Below are positions 63,511 to 64,000 of a stretch of 64,000 nucleotides of DNA, piece after piece. A program made the position numbers and the translations under genes. The DNA comes from Shewanella psychrophila (GTDB taxonomy: Bacteria > Pseudomonadota > Gammaproteobacteria > Enterobacterales > Shewanellaceae), in the NCBI RefSeq assembly GCF_002005305.1, contig NZ_CP014782.1, forward strand, positions 3,224,001 to 3,288,000, given 5' to 3'. The number at the start of each line of letters is the position of its first letter. Position 1 is the first letter of the stretch. The notes under the pieces are model-generated. The model was given only the letters and a program-made list of their open reading frames with translations, was not told the DNA's origin and searched no databases.

Positions 63511-64000
63511 CTACTTAAGTGCGAAACTATTGTTTTCACTATCATTGCTTACATATGACTGTAATTCATTGATAATATTCATTTGAACAAGGCTTATTAA
63601 TGTCCTTTTACTTTTACTTTTACTTTTACTTTTGAGCTTTACAAACAAATGAGTTTCTTGCGCAAATTCATACTCTATATATTCAATATTAGCCTTCTTC
63701 AAACCTTTAATTATTCGGTCCGGGATATCCTCATCTAATTCACCTAAGTAGTAGATAAAATCACCTTGTTTTCCTAATCCTGAGGAAACCAACTGCATGC
63801 CATCATCGGTCGTTTCAATAGTTGGAAAACACTTTATTTTAGCTTGATGACCTTTCTCGCCCTCTGGTCCAACAAAACAGAACTGATCGTTGGAAACAAT
63901 TTTGAAAGACTGATCCCTAATAAGTGATATTGAATAAATACCATCACCGACCTTGCTAACAGAAACACAAGCTTCACCTAAACACTGAATATTGTTTAAG
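63511..64000 (-). CDS. C-terminal part of an exported protein cut by the window end (possibly the usher)
   Basis: The minus-strand frame is open to base 64000, so the gene begins beyond the window; the ATG at 63798 is only an internal methionine. The visible ~162 residues include IQCLGEACVSVSKVGDGIYSISLI in blocks, CFVGPEG, KCFPTIE, and GDFIYYLGELDEDIPDRIIKGLKK. Four cysteines fit an exported domain. Being first before a chaperone and a tip protein, an usher is plausible, and ushers end in a cysteine-paired C-terminal domain, but no motif proves it. A Lys-Ser repeat lies near its end. Confidence 0.45.
   Translation of the reverse strand, partial: LNNIQCLGEACVSVSKVGDGIYSISLIRDQSFKIVSNDQFCFVGPEGEKGHQAKIKCFPTIETTDDGMQLVSSGLGKQGDFIYYLGELDEDIPDRIIKGLKKANIEYIEYEFAQETHLFVKLKSKSKSKSKRTLISLVQMNIINELQSYVSNDSENNSFALK
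63605..63634. repeat. 6-bp tandem repeat encoding Lys-Ser
   Basis: Four copies of CTTTTA plus CTTTTG, which on the minus strand read as Lys-Ser repeats (KSKSKSKSK). The unit is a multiple of three, so variation would be in frame. Confidence 0.85.

Noticed and set aside
63511..63798. Complete 95-residue gene starting at 63798
   Set aside because: The frame stays open to the window end and reads as a coherent longer protein, so this ATG is internal.

Overview
The window looks like a chromosomal segment of a marine gammaproteobacterium, most probably Shewanella. This is inferred from the gene set: an ExeM-type extracellular nuclease with a GlyGly-CTERM tail, periplasmic nitrate reductase NapDAB without NapC or NapGH, an S46 dipeptidyl peptidase, a MetJ-box-controlled MetT, a YgfZ/SerA/TMEM165-type housekeeping set, a moderately AT-rich composition and several dispersed Shewanella-like palindromic repeats. 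No rRNA, tRNA or CRISPR array was seen.

Layout. 0-7.7 kb: ordinary chromosome (LysR C-terminus, ABM monooxygenase, RHH protein, solute-binding protein, DUF3087, the MetJ-regulated transporter metT, an RluF-like pseudouridine synthase). 7.7-15.4 kb: accessory region. It holds a run of integron-type gene cassettes with attC sites but no integrase (GNAT, an ORF-less cassette, a membrane protein, an HD phosphohydrolase). One attC is split by a complete group IIC-attC intron lying on the opposite strand. An IS91-family remnant, a RayT/Y1 transposase and palindromic repeats follow. 15.4-33.1 kb: core genes with clear control elements: S46 peptidase, aromatic amino acid permease, a manganese (yybP-ykoY) riboswitch before a TMEM165/GDT1 exporter, catalase with a possible 13-codon upstream ORF, ExeM nuclease, a CsgD/VpsT-like regulator, SerA, YgfZ and a small DksA-like protein. 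33.1-38.8 kb: a disturbed zone with an ISAs1 element that replaced the last codons of a small gene, a gene with an in-frame TGA, and mosaic repeats around a truncated globin and an FAD oxidoreductase. 39.9-44.2 kb: an AttEFGH-like ABC/lipocalin operon. 44.3-51.1 kb: a divergent signalling cluster (orphan solute-binding protein plus histidine kinase, facing CheY, CheC and a PAS-GGDEF-EAL protein). 51.3-54.8 kb: napDAB with CRP and NarP-like sites. 54.9-56.3 kb: an IS4-family element lodged in the loop of an intrinsic terminator. 56.4-64 kb: a leftward surface locus with two tandem paralogous lipoproteins, a beta-barrel protein with a C-terminal LysM domain, a fimbrial-type subunit or tip protein, a PapD-like chaperone, and the C-terminus of a protein cut by the window edge (possibly the usher).

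Three complete insertion sequences each carry identifiable terminal inverted repeats and target-site duplications, and two of them sit in or against intrinsic terminators. The most interesting candidates for new biology are the 56-64 kb surface locus, the solute-binding-protein/kinase/CheC/c-di-GMP cluster, and the group II intron caught inside an attC site.
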